In this document: piece by piece, positions 17,703 through 27,373 of the stretch
How positions within the stretch are numbered: position 1 is the first letter of the stretch
Layout: every line of letters begins with the position of its first letter
DNA from: Bacillus sp. OK048
GTDB lineage: Bacteria > Bacillota > Bacilli > Bacillales > Cytobacillaceae
NCBI RefSeq assembly: GCF_900103525.1
Contig: NZ_FNHN01000015.1
Span: forward strand, 59,549-123,548
Length of the DNA: 64,000 bases
Direction: 5' to 3'
Position numbers and translations under genes: made by a program
The notes under the pieces: generated by a model
Databases searched by the model: none
Told to the model about the DNA's origin: nothing
Seen by the model: the letters and a program-made list of their open reading frames with translations, nothing else

Positions 17703-18309
17703 TTATTGCAAACACCCATTAAATCCCCAGTTCGTTACAAAATTAAATCTGCTCCAAATATTGATTTTTTTCCTTTTTGCTAGATTTTCCTCATTCCTAA
17801 ATGATTCAAGGTATTTATAAGGTGGATTCATAATATAAGCCACTCGTGCGTATCCCTCTTTTAGCAGCGTTCCTTGAATCGATTCTCCATCGACATACAC
17901 ATAGGCTAACAGTCGTCCGTACGAATCTCTTGTGTTTCCCTGTTCAAACTCCAATGTTAACCTTCCGCTTTTTACTAGCTCGCTATTCCGTAAGAACGCT
18001 TCCGTTGCATAGAGTTGAACACACATGTTTGGATTTTTTGACTCTGGTGTATCGATCAATAAATAGGACTGTTTCCATTTTTCCGTTTACCCATACTTTT
18101 ATCGTATCGCCATCGATGGTTTCGACTAACATAACTGGTACATGTTCATCTGGATAGACAAAGTTCTTCCCCTTCATTCCTTCACTTTCTGGATTCTCCA
18201 TTACTAGGAGGCTGCTCTCTTTTACCAGTTGTTCATTCAGTTCCGATAATGGATAGAATGCTAGAAGGGTAGCTGCTGTAATGACGGCTACACCACCCGG
18301 TTTTTTCAT
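17703..18309 (-). pseudogene. Thermonuclease-family secreted nuclease, frameshifted (module copy 2)
   Basis: The N-terminal frame from ATG 18309 has a signal or TM segment (MKKPGGVAVITAATLLAFY) and the SNase strand VETIDGDTIKVWVNGKMETV. The frame then shifts near 18062, where copy 3 has two extra bases. The rest (LLIDTPESKNP-equivalent, YGRLLAYVYVDGESIQ, LLKEGYARVAYI) continues in another frame to TAA 17703. The Asp/Arg/Glu nuclease residues are split between frames, so it is very likely inactive. The ribosome site AAGGGGTGA lies over the end of the preceding gene; this is the last gene of the module. Confidence 0.8.
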
Positions 18310-18314
18310 GAATA

Positions 18315-18761
18315 TCACCCCTTTACTATCAAATAATCATCACCCCGTGTATAATATCCCGCAATTGCTGGAAAACACTCGCATTCCCTTCTCAAATCCC
18401 AAAACGAAATCCCCTCATTTCCTCTATAAAACTGATAATCTAGTAATTGTTCATGGCAGTTCCATGGTCTTTGAAGAAATATTTTTGTATAATACTGGAT
18501 TGCCTCTTCGTCGCAGAGTGCAAAGATAAAAACAAAATCTTTCTGGTTCATCTTTAGTGAGTAGACTCGAACCTTATTAATACCTAAGACATTGTTTCGA
18601 ATCATTTCAGCCACTTTCTCGTGATTTGCTAGATCAAAATTTAGTTTGGTTATGTCATCATCCAATGAAATTTTCTTCTCTTGCAGTAAATGATGTATAT
18701 AATGGGCCAATGAAGATTCTTCATACCGTAAACTATCAAGGTAAGCGTCTCTTATTAACAT
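18315..18761 (-). CDS. Hypothetical protein of the replication module, 148 residues
   Basis: MLIRDAYLDSLRYEESSLAH, acidic-helical in the first half and aromatic/Cys-containing in the second (EQLLDYQFYRGNEGISFWDL). No signal peptide or TM. It lies between the DnaB-like helicase and the nuclease, overlapping the nuclease leader, with ribosome site AAAAGGGTG. I do not recognise it. By position it may assist replication, but nothing in the sequence proves that. Confidence 0.6.
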   Translation of the reverse strand: MLIRDAYLDSLRYEESSLAHYIHHLLQEKKISLDDDITKLNFDLANHEKVAEMIRNNVLGINKVRVYSLKMNQKDFVFIFALCDEEAIQYYTKIFLQRPWNCHEQLLDYQFYRGNEGISFWDLRRECECFPAIAGYYTRGDDYLIVKG

Positions 18762-18817
18762 GTCATAACACCCTTTTCTCTGTTTTTTTATCCTATTTGG
18801 TCTTTGCTGATGAAAGA

Positions 18818-20074
18818 CTATACACGTAGGAGATTGCCTTCCTTTTGGCCATCGATCCTCCCTGTATGGACGTTGTACTGGACAAGAACTGATCCGGTAG
18901 GTCCATTTCGGTTTTTCGAGATGATGATTTCCAGGGAAGGATTCTCCGATTCCTTTTGATAATACTGTTCACGATATAAGAACAAAATGACGTCAGCATC
19001 CTGCTCCACACTGCCCGATTCCCGTATATCAGACATCATCGGCCGTTTATCTGCTCTTGATTCCACCGATCGGTTAAGCTGCGCCAAACAAATCACAGGA
19101 CAATCAAAATCCTTCGCCATCGTTTTAAGAGATTTGGATATTTCTGTTACCTGTTGATGGGAATTCCCTCCGTAAACTTGACTTGAATGGATTAATGTTA
19201 AGTAATCGATAAAAATGATCGGTTTTTTGTTTGGAAATTGATGCATCATTTTTCGCGTTTTCGCTCTCATTTCAGCAATTGTTTGTCCAGCTCCATCAAA
19301 AATTTGCATTTTGGTTTCAGATAATTGTCCTATCACATCTGACCAGGTATTCTTTTGGTCTTCAGTAAGCATTCTTTTCGGATCGCGCATTTTTCTCCGG
19401 TTAATGTTCCCGACCGAAGCAATGAGTCGAGAGGTAATCAGCTTTTCAGGCATTTCTAAAGAAAATACCAGCGACAGATACCCAGTCCACCCCGCCATTT
19501 TTGCAAAATGAAGCATGACATCGGTTTTCCCCATTGAGGGTCTCGCAGCTAGAATAATTACTTCTCCATTCTGAAAGCCTCCGGTTATCTCATCGAGCTT
19601 TTGGATCCCCGTGGTTGCCGTTTTCCGTTCGATTTGATCTTCCCACGGGGCCTCATATATATCTGCCAATGCCTGTGTTAAAGGAGTATAATCCTCCATT
19701 TTTACTAGATTAATTTTATCCAAGTGTGTAATAACTTTAGTAATCTCCCAATCATTAACAGCTGCCACTGTTAAGATGTTCCTTTTTTCCCGTTCCTTCC
19801 ACTGATTAAGAATGAGCTTTTCCGAACTTTCGAATTTCTCAAGATCTGCATACGATAACAGTTCAGAGAGATAGGACATTCCACCGAAGTTTTCAAGATC
19901 GGTCAAGGTTGTTAACGAGATCAAATCTATATTCATGCCTGACCGGGTTAACTCTACCATTTTCCGCATTAATTCTTGATGCCGGATACTTTCTAGCTGT
20001 TCAGGCTTAATCTCGGTATCCTTGAGTAAGTACTCTGCTTTCATCAGGCTGCCTAAAAACGCTTTTTCCGCCAT
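18818..20074 (-). CDS. DnaB-like replicative helicase (copy 2, complete)
   Basis: 418 residues. The N-terminal helical domain is about 1-110, then a RecA-type ATPase: Walker A AARPSMGKTDVMLHFAKMAG (about 177-196), FSLEMPEKL, Walker B PIIFIDYLTLIHS (about 286-298), and the DnaB signature CLAQLNRSVESRADKRP followed by DIRESGSVEQDADVILFLYR. It unwinds DNA at a fork, presumably loaded by the DnaD-like protein encoded just upstream. ATG 20074 lies 2 nt after that gene's stop. It is slightly shorter than chromosomal DnaC/DnaB (about 450) and more like phage or plasmid helicases. Confidence 0.85.
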   Translation of the reverse strand: MAEKAFLGSLMKAEYLLKDTEIKPEQLESIRHQELMRKMVELTRSGMNIDLISLTTLTDLENFGGMSYLSELLSYADLEKFESSEKLILNQWKEREKRNILTVAAVNDWEITKVITHLDKINLVKMEDYTPLTQALADIYEAPWEDQIERKTATTGIQKLDEITGGFQNGEVIILAARPSMGKTDVMLHFAKMAGWTGYLSLVFSLEMPEKLITSRLIASVGNINRRKMRDPKRMLTEDQKNTWSDVIGQLSETKMQIFDGAGQTIAEMRAKTRKMMHQFPNKKPIIFIDYLTLIHSSQVYGGNSHQQVTEISKSLKTMAKDFDCPVICLAQLNRSVESRADKRPMMSDIRESGSVEQDADVILFLYREQYYQKESENPSLEIIISKNRNGPTGSVLVQYNVHTGRIDGQKEGNLLRV

Positions 20075-20076
20075 GC

Positions 20077-21099
20077 TCACCAATCTTCACCTGCTGAAAT
20101 ATCAAGGTCAAATCCACGTGGAATTGCTCTTCCACTAGGAACCGATTCCGTTGGTTTCCCATACTTTGATCCAGACTTTTGGTTCTCTTGATACGAATTA
20201 ATTTCTTCTACCGACAGTAAAGATTCATTTTCCCAATTCCTTAGGATCCCAACTACATAATTTAGTCTTCGCTTGTTATTGGCACATGCGATATTCAACG
20301 CCTTTAAGATCACGGCTTTGGGTTGTAAAAAGCGAGAATCATCTAACCAGGCTAACAGCTGCTCTTTTGCATTCTCGTTTGTAAAACCAAATCCATTGTT
20401 GTCCCAAAATTCAACAATTTCTTTAACACCAACAAGTTTTTGGTTATTCATCAAGTGTTGCTCACTATTTGGATTACGATCTATTATTGGATGAGAAACT
20501 TCTTGTTGTTTTTCTTTTTCTTTATCTTCTTCTTTATCTTCTTCTTTATCTTCTTCTTTATCTTCTTCTTGTCCACGTATCGTATTACGATTCGTTAACG
20601 TATCGTCGGGTTCTTCCCATTTAGGTGCTAGATATGTATCATTTTCATCCCGGCCACTGACTCCCTTGTCTTTTTTAAAAAAAGATTCATATAGGCTGCG
20701 AAATTCATGTTTTTTAATTGATTCCAAAACAAATTGAAGCAATGAGGTATCTTTGACTTCTTTTAATTCAGAAACAATACAATCTATCATTGGTTTCCCG
20801 GCTTTATCAAAGTTAGTTTCTCCCCAGTTTTTTATCGCAAGCTCTCTCGTTTCAGGATTGTAGCGAATCAACTGGTGATGATGGATAAATCGTTCCATTA
20901 ATGAATGAACACTTTCAATCGAATAGCCCATATCAAAAGCTATTTGCCTCTTGGTAATCTTATAGATTCCAATTTGAGTCGTACATTGATTCGTTAAAAG
21001 ATATAAATAAAAATACCTGTCCTCCGGTGTCATCTCAGAAATAATCGGATCCACCCAAAAATCAAAACGCACCTTTCTAAACTTTGCCATCAACAACAC
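20077..21099 (-). CDS. DnaD-domain replication initiation protein (copy 2)
   Basis: About 340 residues and over 95% identical to the gene at 415-1413: an N-terminal winged-helix-like domain (MAKFRKVRFDFWVDPIISEM), an acidic linker and a C-terminal DnaD domain ending ILRNWEN. The linker is longer here because a 12-bp unit encoding EEDK is repeated. The GTG start at 21099 is chosen because AGGAGAAGG precedes it, as in copy 1; an ATG nine codons earlier lacks a ribosome site. It is the first gene of the module, and its upstream region carries the GGGGATGGTT repeat and the long hairpin also found beside copy 3. Confidence 0.85.
   Translation of the reverse strand: MLLMAKFRKVRFDFWVDPIISEMTPEDRYFYLYLLTNQCTTQIGIYKITKRQIAFDMGYSIESVHSLMERFIHHHQLIRYNPETRELAIKNWGETNFDKAGKPMIDCIVSELKEVKDTSLLQFVLESIKKHEFRSLYESFFKKDKGVSGRDENDTYLAPKWEEPDDTLTNRNTIRGQEEDKEEDKEEDKEEDKEKEKQQEVSHPIIDRNPNSEQHLMNNQKLVGVKEIVEFWDNNGFGFTNENAKEQLLAWLDDSRFLQPKAVILKALNIACANNKRRLNYVVGILRNWENESLLSVEEINSYQENQKSGSKYGKPTESVPSGRAIPRGFDLDISAGEDW
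20519..20568. repeat. 12-bp tandem repeat in the DnaD-like linker
   Basis: Four units of TTCTTCTTTATC (EEDK on the coding strand). Copy 1 has a shorter, divergent Glu/Lys tract at about 847-890. Length variation is expected from slippage. Confidence 0.75.
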
Positions 21100-21153
21100 A
21101 GCCCTTCTCCTAAAAAATGTTTTCATAGACTATATATAGAAAAATGATAAAAA

Positions 21154-21180
21154 AGGACATGTATGGGGATGGTTTTCATG
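21154..21180 (+). repeat. Dispersed short repeat, GGGGATGGTT variant
   Basis: TGTATGGGGATGGTTTTCAT, in the same place relative to the DnaD-like gene as the copy at 12924. Confidence 0.4.
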
Positions 21181-21232
21181 GATTTTTTTAGAAATTTTTG
21201 ATAAGTAAAGATGTCTAACACTCGTTGGGAAC

Positions 21233-21338
21233 AAAAAAGTGCCAGTGACCAACCAAAAATGAGGAGCACCCCGAAAGTTAGAGTGAAATCTAACCTTTGG
21301 GGTGCTCCTCAAAGTTTGGGAGATACCATGCACTTTTA
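21233..21338. repeat. Long hairpin repeat, copy 2
   Basis: Same element as 13021-13119. The inner stem here reads GAGGAGCACCCC and GGGGTGCTCCTC: both arms differ from copy 1 at the paired position, preserving the stem. The outer arm is less well kept. Confidence 0.75.
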
Positions 21339-21542
21339 TCGCTGTTTAAACCCTTTTTGACGTTTTATCAACTCTTTATTTTTAGTAATTCACAGAAAAG
21401 GAATTACAGGGGATAGTTTTAGAGTAACACACGCACTTTCTAGACAAAAATGAATATTCAGATGAAGGCTGGCAAGCTTGTGTATTTTTCCTAGCATTCT
21501 TCTATACTTTATCTTCCAAAATACATCTTGATTTATCATTAG

Positions 21543-21568
21543 AAAAAAGAGCCTTTTGGGCTCTTTTT
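21543..21568. terminator. Intrinsic terminator
   Basis: AAAAAGAGCC/GGCTCTTTTT with a 5-nt loop; strong, and usable in both directions. It lies between the hydrolase remnant and the replication module. Confidence 0.75.
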
Positions 21569-21587
21569 ATATGAGTACTAGATTCCG

Positions 21588-21740
21588 TTAATAGGAAATA
21601 AACAACTGTTTACTATCATTTTGGTTGTCGGGATCCATTGGTTCATCACCGATTGGGGCCGCAAACATCCCTTTCAGTCTTAATCCATTTGAATGGTAGG
21701 TAATTTCCTTTAATTTTACACTTGGGTTAGGAGAGGGGAA
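21588..21740 (-). pseudogene. Remnant, possibly the N-terminus of an alpha/beta hydrolase (S9-like)
   Basis: The minus strand reads SVKLKEITYHSNGLRLKGMF then AAPIGDEP and stops at 21588. The Y-x-S-N-G-L-x-L-x-G-x-x-x-x-P pattern is typical of the first strands of prolyl-oligopeptidase-like hydrolases. There is no start codon and only about 50 codons. I call it decayed. Confidence 0.4.
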
Positions 21741-21838
21741 CGTTTAACCTCTAGAATTTTTCCATTGTTTTTGTTCATATGTATCGATCCTTTTATAGTT
21801 AAATTTCAAATGAAGACAGTTCTTATACTTACCTTAAA

Positions 21839-22219
21839 TCAAAGAAAATCTTCACGCTGGGGTGTAAAAACATCCAATATAATCGAGTTATCTTCAAGCG
21901 ATTTTACCCCATGCAAGGTGTTTGATGGGATGTAAATGCTGTCCCCTTTTACCACTCGTTGTACTTTTCCATCCAATTGAAACTCAAAACTTCCTTGAAC
22001 AATATAACTAACCTGTTCATGTGGGTGAGAGTGAATAGCACCAATTGCATCCTTTTGGAAGCTTACTTCTGCCATCATTAGGCTCCCACCCCTTCCCAAA
22101 AGTTTCCTCTTGGCACCTTCTCCTGTACTAACAAATTCTTCATTATTTCCAAAGAAAAACAAATCATTCACCTCATTTTTGAATTCTCTATCATGTATAT
22201 GGGAGTATTTCGCTCCCAA
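21839..22219 (-). CDS. Cupin-domain protein
   Basis: 126 residues, one cupin barrel. The metal-binding motif is IHSHPHEQVSYIVQGSFEFQ (about 60-79) and the second motif is PSNTLHGVKS (about 98-107). Cupins of this size act as sugar isomerases, sugar-acid enzymes or sensors. It starts 2 nt after the response regulator gene ends, so it belongs to the TRAP transporter/two-component operon and probably handles or senses the imported compound. B. subtilis YesN neighbours and pectin or hexuronate pathways (KdgF-like cupins) are suggestive, but the substrate is not proven. Confidence 0.85.
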   Translation of the reverse strand: MGAKYSHIHDREFKNEVNDLFFFGNNEEFVSTGEGAKRKLLGRGGSLMMAEVSFQKDAIGAIHSHPHEQVSYIVQGSFEFQLDGKVQRVVKGDSIYIPSNTLHGVKSLEDNSIILDVFTPQREDFL

Positions 22220-22220
22220 T

Positions 22221-22976
22221 TTAATTTGTCCGGACGCGTTTTCGATATTCGGATGGGGTCACTCCAGTTTTACGCTTAAATACGTTACTAAAATACGTAA
22301 TATCGGAATAGCCTAGTCGGTCAGCTATTTCAGTAACCCTTAAGGAGGTCCGCTCAAGCAGTTTCTTTGCTTCGTTCATGCGAATATCTAAAACGAAGTC
22401 TACGAAGTTTTGTTCCGTTTTGTCTTTAAAAAGCTTACTTAGATAACTTGGATTCAAATGCACTATGGATGCTGCTTCTGATAAAGTGACTTCTCCCGGA
22501 ACTTTGCTCTTGACATACTTAATCACTTTCTCGACAGTAGATAATTCGGATGGATCTGCTTCTTTCACGAAAGCCTCTGCCGAATGATTATTTTGTTCCT
22601 CTTTCCTGCGCTGCTGCGTCCATTTTTCCAGGGATTCCTTCATATCCTCCACCTCGACAGGCTTAAGAAGATAGTCAAACACTCCTGAACGCAAGGCATG
22701 CTGTACATACTTAAAATCATCGTAGCCGCTGATCATAATACAGTCACAGCGGTGTTCTTCATTTTCCAATGACGTTACGAAGGATAACCCGTCTAATACG
22801 GGCATCCGTACATCTGTCATTACCAAATCAATAGGATGTTCTTTTAAAATATCCAGAGCCTCTAAGCCATTGGTGCATTCGGCAATAACCTTAAAGGGTA
22901 GCCCTGTCTTAGCAATTGTATGCCGAAGTGCAATTCGAACCCATTTCTCGTCATCGATTAGAAGTATCTTGTACAT
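22221..22976 (-). CDS. YesN-type response regulator with AraC DNA-binding domain
   Basis: 251 residues. Receiver domain 1-120 with acidic pocket DD at 8-9 and phospho-acceptor Asp at about 55 (LVMTDVRMPVLDG). The C-terminal AraC/XylS double helix-turn-helix is at about 150-250 (LSEAASIVHLNPSYLSKLFK; VTEIADRLGYSDITYFSNVF). The partner of the histidine kinase at 23053-24876, it should activate the dctQ-dctM-dctP genes upstream in this cluster. Confidence 0.9.
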   Translation of the reverse strand: MYKILLIDDEKWVRIALRHTIAKTGLPFKVIAECTNGLEALDILKEHPIDLVMTDVRMPVLDGLSFVTSLENEEHRCDCIMISGYDDFKYVQHALRSGVFDYLLKPVEVEDMKESLEKWTQQRRKEEQNNHSAEAFVKEADPSELSTVEKVIKYVKSKVPGEVTLSEAASIVHLNPSYLSKLFKDKTEQNFVDFVLDIRMNEAKKLLERTSLRVTEIADRLGYSDITYFSNVFKRKTGVTPSEYRKRVRTN

Positions 22977-23052
22977 GGTATCACCTCCCCAAAAAAATGA
23001 AAAACATATTGGTTAGCGTACAGCCACTAAAATAAATTGGTTAACCAGTGTG

Positions 23053-24876
23053 CTAGTACATTGGTAAACGTATACTTAAAGTAGCACCGTTCCCTTTACT
23101 GCTATGGATACTAATCCCATATTTATCTCCAAAAAGGTGTACAATTCTTCGGTGTACGTTCACCATACCAATCCCTTGCCCTTCATCTATTACATCCTTT
23201 TGTCTTAAATTTCGGCGAATTTCCTCCAACCTCTCCTGAGAAATCCCTATCCCATTGTCCTTAATCCTGATTACATAAGTATCATCCGATTCTTGCAAAG
23301 CCGTTATGCTGATTCTTGATATTCCGCCTGACAGTTCAATCCCATGCTTAAACGAATTTTCGACAATTGGCTGAATAGAGAATTTAGCAATCGTTTGGTT
23401 TTTTGCCCATTCCGGGATGAAGAATTCATACTCCAATTTTTCATCAAAACGGTATTTCTGAATTCTAAGGTATACTTTCGTTTGGAGAATTTCTTCCGCC
23501 AATGTAACTGTTTTCGAATTATTATTTATATTATAACGCAATAATTTAGCCAATGACGCAGAAATATCCGATATGTCTTCCATTCCGTATTCCAACGCCA
23601 TTCCACGAATGGTCTCCAGGGAATTAAACAAGAAATGAGGATTTATTTGCGCCTGAAGTGCATTTAATTCCATTTCTTTTTGCCGGAACATCATTTCGGT
23701 TTCCCGAATTTTAGAAAGATAAACTTCATTGACAAGTTCATTTAAACGGATGAGCATTTTATTAAACCCATTTGTCAGGTCACCAATCTCATCTTTCGAT
23801 AAGACCTTAACTTGTCCGCTGAAATCACCTTTTTCCACTCGCTTCATCGTCTTTTGCAGTCCTCTTACTGGCTTAATGATACTGCTCGCCAAACCTACTC
23901 CGAGAATGGCGGCAGCCAGTAAGGTAAGAAGAGTCGTAATAAAAATGGTATTTCTGATATAGACGGAACTTTTAATTAGTTCTTTATAGGGAATGGATGT
24001 AATGACGGTCCAACCAAGAAATCCGGAATGACTATATGTAAGTAAATCTTTCTCCTTACCACTTGTGACAAATGATCCGCTTTCCCCTTGAAGAATTTCC
24101 CTCATACCTTGAAGAGAAGCCTTTTTCCCAAGTTCGGAGAAACTTGGGTTATAGACGTAATTCCCCTGTGCATCAACGATATACATAACCCCCGAATGCC
24201 CGATATTGACTTGGCTGGCAATTTCCTTAAATCGCTTAAAGTTCACATCCATCACAATAAAACCGATTGGTTTCAGTGTCTTCTGACTAAACAACCTTCT
24301 CGCAATGGAAATAACATACTCTTTATTCTCACCATCCGTAAGTGTCCGTGGAACAATAACAGTTTCACCAGTGTTCGGAAGAATTTTTTGAAAAAGCTCT
24401 GTCTGAAAAGACTCAATCGGATGGAAACGATTGAAGCGGACATCCAGTGCATCCTCCGTAGCGACATTATTTAAGGATATCGTAATATTGGTTATGTCTG
24501 ATCTCGAGTAGGCTTCATTTTGCAGGATTCGCTTGACATTACTTTCCATTCCACTTGACTCAAATTCTTCTTGGCTATCCATTTGAAGAAAATGAGTAAT
24601 CGTCTGGTTGTTTAAAATTTTTAATACCTCAATCTCAAAATCGCCCACATAATACTCAATATGCGTATTTACCTGTCTTATGATTTGCCAGCTATTAGAT
24701 CGCGCTTCATTCTCAAACACTTCAACGGAATTCTCGTAAGTAAAAAAACCAATAAAACCAATCGGAACAACAACAAGCAGCGCACAAAAAACAAACAGCT
24801 TGCGAACTAGTGACTGATCTTTCATAAGCATGACATGCATCAGCCGCTTAAACACATTTCTTTTATAACGTTGCAT
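23053..24876 (-). CDS. YesM-type sensor histidine kinase
   Basis: About 607 residues from ATG 24876 (MQRYKRNVFKRLMHVMLMKD), chosen because AAGGTGTG precedes it and upstream frame residues look unnatural. TM1 is about 25-46. An extracellular Cache-like sensor is about 50-305, TM2 about 308-332, and HAMP about 333-385. The His_kinase domain has H-box QINPHFLFNSLETIRG (His about 414), followed by N-box QPIVENSFKHG and G-boxes DNGIGIS and GQGIGMVN. It senses an external ligand, most likely the TRAP substrate. The response regulator follows 76 nt downstream. Confidence 0.9.
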   Translation of the reverse strand: MQRYKRNVFKRLMHVMLMKDQSLVRKLFVFCALLVVVPIGFIGFFTYENSVEVFENEARSNSWQIIRQVNTHIEYYVGDFEIEVLKILNNQTITHFLQMDSQEEFESSGMESNVKRILQNEAYSRSDITNITISLNNVATEDALDVRFNRFHPIESFQTELFQKILPNTGETVIVPRTLTDGENKEYVISIARRLFSQKTLKPIGFIVMDVNFKRFKEIASQVNIGHSGVMYIVDAQGNYVYNPSFSELGKKASLQGMREILQGESGSFVTSGKEKDLLTYSHSGFLGWTVITSIPYKELIKSSVYIRNTIFITTLLTLLAAAILGVGLASSIIKPVRGLQKTMKRVEKGDFSGQVKVLSKDEIGDLTNGFNKMLIRLNELVNEVYLSKIRETEMMFRQKEMELNALQAQINPHFLFNSLETIRGMALEYGMEDISDISASLAKLLRYNINNNSKTVTLAEEILQTKVYLRIQKYRFDEKLEYEFFIPEWAKNQTIAKFSIQPIVENSFKHGIELSGGISRISITALQESDDTYVIRIKDNGIGISQERLEEIRRNLRQKDVIDEGQGIGMVNVHRRIVHLFGDKYGISIHSSKGNGATLSIRLPMY

Positions 24877-24976
24877 AACACACCTTGTTTCTTTAAAAGA
24901 TGAAAAAAGAAAGACTATGCATAATAGTAGCACAGTCTTTCCTGTTATTTTTACCTATTTCAAGAAAAGAATGATT

Positions 24977-26014
24977 TTATTTTCTTGCTTTATCGATTGC
25001 ATCAAGAACGTCTTTATAATCTGCACGATACTTGTCGATTACAGGTTTAACTTTATCCTGCCAAGGTTTAACATCATCTACCTTAACAATGGTTACCCCA
25101 GCCTCTTTCATTTTTGCTTCAGAATCTTTTTCCATCTTAGTCCATTCCTCGCGTTCAGTGGCTACAGATTCAGTTGCTGCTTCCTGGATAATCTTTTGAT
25201 CCTTATCACTTAATTTATCCCAAATAACCTTACTCACCATCACAACTTCAGGTACCCGTTGGTGGCCGTCAAGAATGATATTTTTCGCTGCTTGGTAGTG
25301 GTTAGCAGATACGTAACTTGGTAAATTGTTCTCTGCACCATCAATAACGCCAGTTTGCAAGGAACTGAATACTTCTCCGTAAGGCATTGGAGTGGCACTG
25401 CCACCAAGTGCATCGATTAGATCAATGTTAATCTGACTTTGTTGTACACGAATTTTATGACCTTTTAAGTCTTCGACACTCTTGACTGGTTTATTTGTAT
25501 AGAAGTTTCGGGAACCGGAATCATAATAAGCAAGTCCCAACAGTTTAGACGCTTCTAAACCTTTTAACAATTCCTTCCCCTTATCACTGTTTAAGAAATT
25601 CCATTGGTGTTCAGAATTGTCAAAGATATATGGAAGAGCGAAAACGCCAAGCGGCTTACTGAACTCGGCCAATGGACCTGTACTTACGCGAGTAAATTCA
25701 ACAGCCCCTAATTGAACTTGTTCAATGACCGATTTTTCATCCCCAAGCTGCCCATTCGGGAAAACACTAATTTTGATACGGCCATCAGATTTTTTCTCAA
25801 CAAGCTCGGCAAATTTCTTATCCCCCAATACTGTTGGGTAGTTATCTGGCTGATTATCAGCCAAACGGAAATTATAAGTTTTTTCTTCTGTGGCCGATTT
25901 TGACCCATCAGTTTTTTTGGTAGTATCTCCCGCTCCACCACATGCGGAAAGAACCAAACTTGTCCCAAGAATTGCACTTAGCATGACGGATAAACGTTTT
26001 GTTGACTTCTTCAT
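24977..26014 (-). CDS. TRAP transporter substrate-binding lipoprotein (DctP family)
   Basis: 345 residues. Signal peptide with lipobox LVLSAC (Cys about 25); then a DctP fold with RLADNQPDNYPTVLGDKKF, YDSGSRNFYTNKPVKSVEDL, and GHKIRVQQSQINIDLIDALG carrying the conserved Arg that pairs with a carboxylate ligand. It binds an organic or sugar acid outside the membrane and hands it to DctQM. It is encoded after dctM and before the sensor kinase. Hexuronate or related sugar acids are plausible given YesMN and the cupin, but not proven. Confidence 0.92.
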   Translation of the reverse strand: MKKSTKRLSVMLSAILGTSLVLSACGGAGDTTKKTDGSKSATEEKTYNFRLADNQPDNYPTVLGDKKFAELVEKKSDGRIKISVFPNGQLGDEKSVIEQVQLGAVEFTRVSTGPLAEFSKPLGVFALPYIFDNSEHQWNFLNSDKGKELLKGLEASKLLGLAYYDSGSRNFYTNKPVKSVEDLKGHKIRVQQSQINIDLIDALGGSATPMPYGEVFSSLQTGVIDGAENNLPSYVSANHYQAAKNIILDGHQRVPEVVMVSKVIWDKLSDKDQKIIQEAATESVATEREEWTKMEKDSEAKMKEAGVTIVKVDDVKPWQDKVKPVIDKYRADYKDVLDAIDKARK

Positions 26015-26075
26015 AGTAAATCCCCTTTCAAATTTTAAAATTTGTTTTGTTATATAAATTTTAACAATACCCTTT

Positions 26076-27371
26076 TTAATGGCCTAACAAATGTGGCAGC
26101 CACAACGTGATTTGTGGTACATAAGTTAAAAGCATCAAAGCTGCAACAAGTATCAATCCAAACGGCGCCATTGCCTTGGCGGCCGTCATTATCGGTATTT
26201 CGCCGATGGCGGAACCAATGAATAAGACCGTTCCAACCGGAGGTGTCAAAAGCCCAATCCCTAAGTTCAACATTAAAATGATACCGAAATGCACCGGATC
26301 CATTCCCAATGATGTGACAACAGGAAGCAGAATAGGAGTCATAATCAGGATAAGCGGTGCCATATCCATTCCACATCCAAGGACAAGAAGCAAAACGTTG
26401 ATTATTAATAGAATAATAACCGGATTATTAGAGATATTTAACAAGGCATCTGTTACCATCGAAGGTATTTGCAGGAATGCAAGTAAATAACCTAAAGCAC
26501 TTGAAGACGCAATCAAAAACAATACCATGGAAACCGTCCGGAATGTTCGGATTAGGATCATCCCCATCCGGCTGAACGGAATTTCCTTGAAGACAAAGAA
26601 AGTAACAATAATAGCATACAGAACAGCGATAGCGCCTGATTCCGAAGCAGTAAACCAGCCCGAGAATATCCCGCCCAGGATGATAACAATTGGCATAAGC
26701 GAAATCAGCCCATCTTTAACAACCTTTGGAACATCTTTTTTGTCAATGACTTGTGTTTGTGTGAAGCCTTTGCGAATGGCCAAAAAGCGTGCAAAAATCA
26801 TAAGAGTTACACAAAGTAAGATTCCCGGTACGACACCAGCCATAAACAAGGTTGCAATCGATACGCCGCCTGAAGCCAGAGAGTACAAAATTAAGTTATG
26901 GCTTGGAGGGACGACAACACCCTGAATCGCAGCGGCCGAAGTTAAACCAGTTGCAAATTCCTTACTATATCCCTTTTTCTTCATCATCGGAATCATAACT
27001 GATCCGATTGACGATACATCCGCAGCAGCAGATCCAGAGATATTCCCGAACAATAGACAGGCAAGGACGTTCACCATTGCCAAACCGCCACGGACCCGGC
27101 CGACCGCAAGCATAGCGAAGTTGATTAAACGTGCGGCCAAGCCCCCCTCATTCATTAACTGGCCCGCCAGAATGAAGAACGGGATTGTTAACAATGCGAA
27201 GGAATTAACTCCTTGAATCATCCTTTGCCCAATAACCTCAAGCGGGATGCTTAAATATATCATTGTGAGAATGGTGGAACCCGCCAAGGTAAGTGCCACT
27301 GGAAAACGCAGCACCAGCATGAGAACAAAGCTTGTAAGCAAAATAATTATGGCAACCGTTGTTTGATCCAT
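26076..27371 (-). CDS. TRAP transporter large permease subunit (DctM)
   Basis: 431 residues, about 12 TM helices. It starts MDQTTVAIIILLTSFVLMLV. DctM/SiaM signatures: PFFILAGQLMNEGGLAARLI, GSAAADVSSIGSVMIPMMKK, and the C-terminal LNLGIGLLTPPVGTVLFIGS. It carries out sodium-coupled solute uptake with DctQ and DctP. It lies 2 nt after dctQ. Confidence 0.93.
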   Translation of the reverse strand: MDQTTVAIIILLTSFVLMLVLRFPVALTLAGSTILTMIYLSIPLEVIGQRMIQGVNSFALLTIPFFILAGQLMNEGGLAARLINFAMLAVGRVRGGLAMVNVLACLLFGNISGSAAADVSSIGSVMIPMMKKKGYSKEFATGLTSAAAIQGVVVPPSHNLILYSLASGGVSIATLFMAGVVPGILLCVTLMIFARFLAIRKGFTQTQVIDKKDVPKVVKDGLISLMPIVIILGGIFSGWFTASESGAIAVLYAIIVTFFVFKEIPFSRMGMILIRTFRTVSMVLFLIASSSALGYLLAFLQIPSMVTDALLNISNNPVIILLIINVLLLVLGCGMDMAPLILIMTPILLPVVTSLGMDPVHFGIILMLNLGIGLLTPPVGTVLFIGSAIGEIPIMTAAKAMAPFGLILVAALMLLTYVPQITLWLPHLLGH

Positions 27372-27373
27372 CG

